A stretch of DNA of 13,464 bases from an uncultured Chthoniobacterales bacterium (GTDB lineage Bacteria > Verrucomicrobiota > Verrucomicrobiia > Chthoniobacterales > UBA10450): the NCBI GenBank assembly GCA_955652155.1, contig CATPAT010000058.1, forward strand, positions 1 to 13,464, read 5' to 3'. Every line of letters begins with the position of its first letter. Position 1 is the first letter of the stretch. Positions 13,304 through 13,464 of this stretch are shown one piece after another. A program made the position numbers and the translations under genes. The notes below the pieces were generated by a model. It was not told the DNA's origin. It worked only from the letters and a program-made list of their open reading frames with translations, and made no database searches.

Positions 13304-13464
13304 GTGACCGATCCCAAGTACGCGGCATTCACGGCGCTCGACCCGTTCTTCGACATCGTCCAGCAGGGTTTTGCTGGTCTGGTCGACGGGGACCACTATT
13401 TCGACACCATCGCCGACGACGCGGGGTTCGAATTTCGATATCATTTCCCCGGATGGCCCCAGAC
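13304..13464 (+). CDS. SnoaL-like / NTF2-family protein, N-terminal part (cassette gene)
   Basis: The first 53 codons of a gene that continues past the right edge. The start is GTG at 13304, with AAGGAG (13292-13297) about 6 nt upstream, one of the better ribosome sites here, and lies 66 bp after the attC R' box. The product MTDPKYAAFTALDPFFDIVQ, GLVDGDHYFDTIADDAGFEF, RYHFPGWPQ resembles the start of SnoaL-like proteins of the NTF2 superfamily: a helix, the DHYFD-IADDA-FEF segment, and an early strand. Members are small cone-shaped-fold enzymes or binding proteins (for example ketosteroid-isomerase-like); substrate cannot be inferred. It appears to be the next cassette in the array. The rest of the domain and its closing attC are outside the window. 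Confidence 0.75.
   Translation, partial: MTDPKYAAFTALDPFFDIVQQGFAGLVDGDHYFDTIADDAGFEFRYHFPGWPQ

Overview
The window looks like a chromosomal segment of a free-living, probably soil-dwelling Gram-negative bacterium. I favour the Verrucomicrobiota, but this is inference from style: a TIGR02999-type ECF sigma factor next to a TPR-bearing Ser/Thr kinase, a Sec-exported peptidase-S74 'tail fibre' protein, many short palindromic intergenic repeats and small secreted proteins. Acidobacteriota or Planctomycetota would be alternatives. No rRNA, tRNA, transposase, phage module or CRISPR array is visible.

Left part (1-5122), core metabolism. On the minus strand lie purL (small-type FGAM synthase) and, downstream, the first 50 codons of purF, so this is a purine-biosynthesis pair. 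To its right on the plus strand are two short exported proteins of unknown role, then a class III PLP-dependent aminotransferase. This part is peppered with short hairpin repeats. One of them, a 57-bp REP-like element, sits in frame inside purL and is translated as 19 residues.

Middle part (5243-9982), a signalling divergon. A minus-strand exported protein with about ten 17-residue head repeats and a C-terminal S74 autocleavage chaperone domain diverges from an ECF sigma factor and a membrane Ser/Thr kinase (kinase, one TM helix, FlgO/TolB-like domain, TPRs). A sigma-kinase regulatory module is likely.

Right part (about 10.0-13.46 kb), an integron-like cassette region without an integrase in view. 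Two complete attC-type recombination sites, each 124 bp (12399-12522 and 13114-13237), separate short one-gene units: a predicted PD-(D/E)XK nuclease-fold protein, an exported cupin, and the start of a SnoaL/NTF2-like protein. Further copies of the attC 3' arm, following GGTGGCT(N8)TCTCGTTAGGC, occur at 5217-5242, 10258-10283 and 11067-11092, and a degraded whole site overlaps the stop codon of the aminotransferase. This suggests a larger, partly decayed attC cluster (CALIN type). Two further small exported proteins lie in this part, a minus-strand peptidoglycan-binding protein and a His/Met-rich 83-residue protein followed by a clear terminator.
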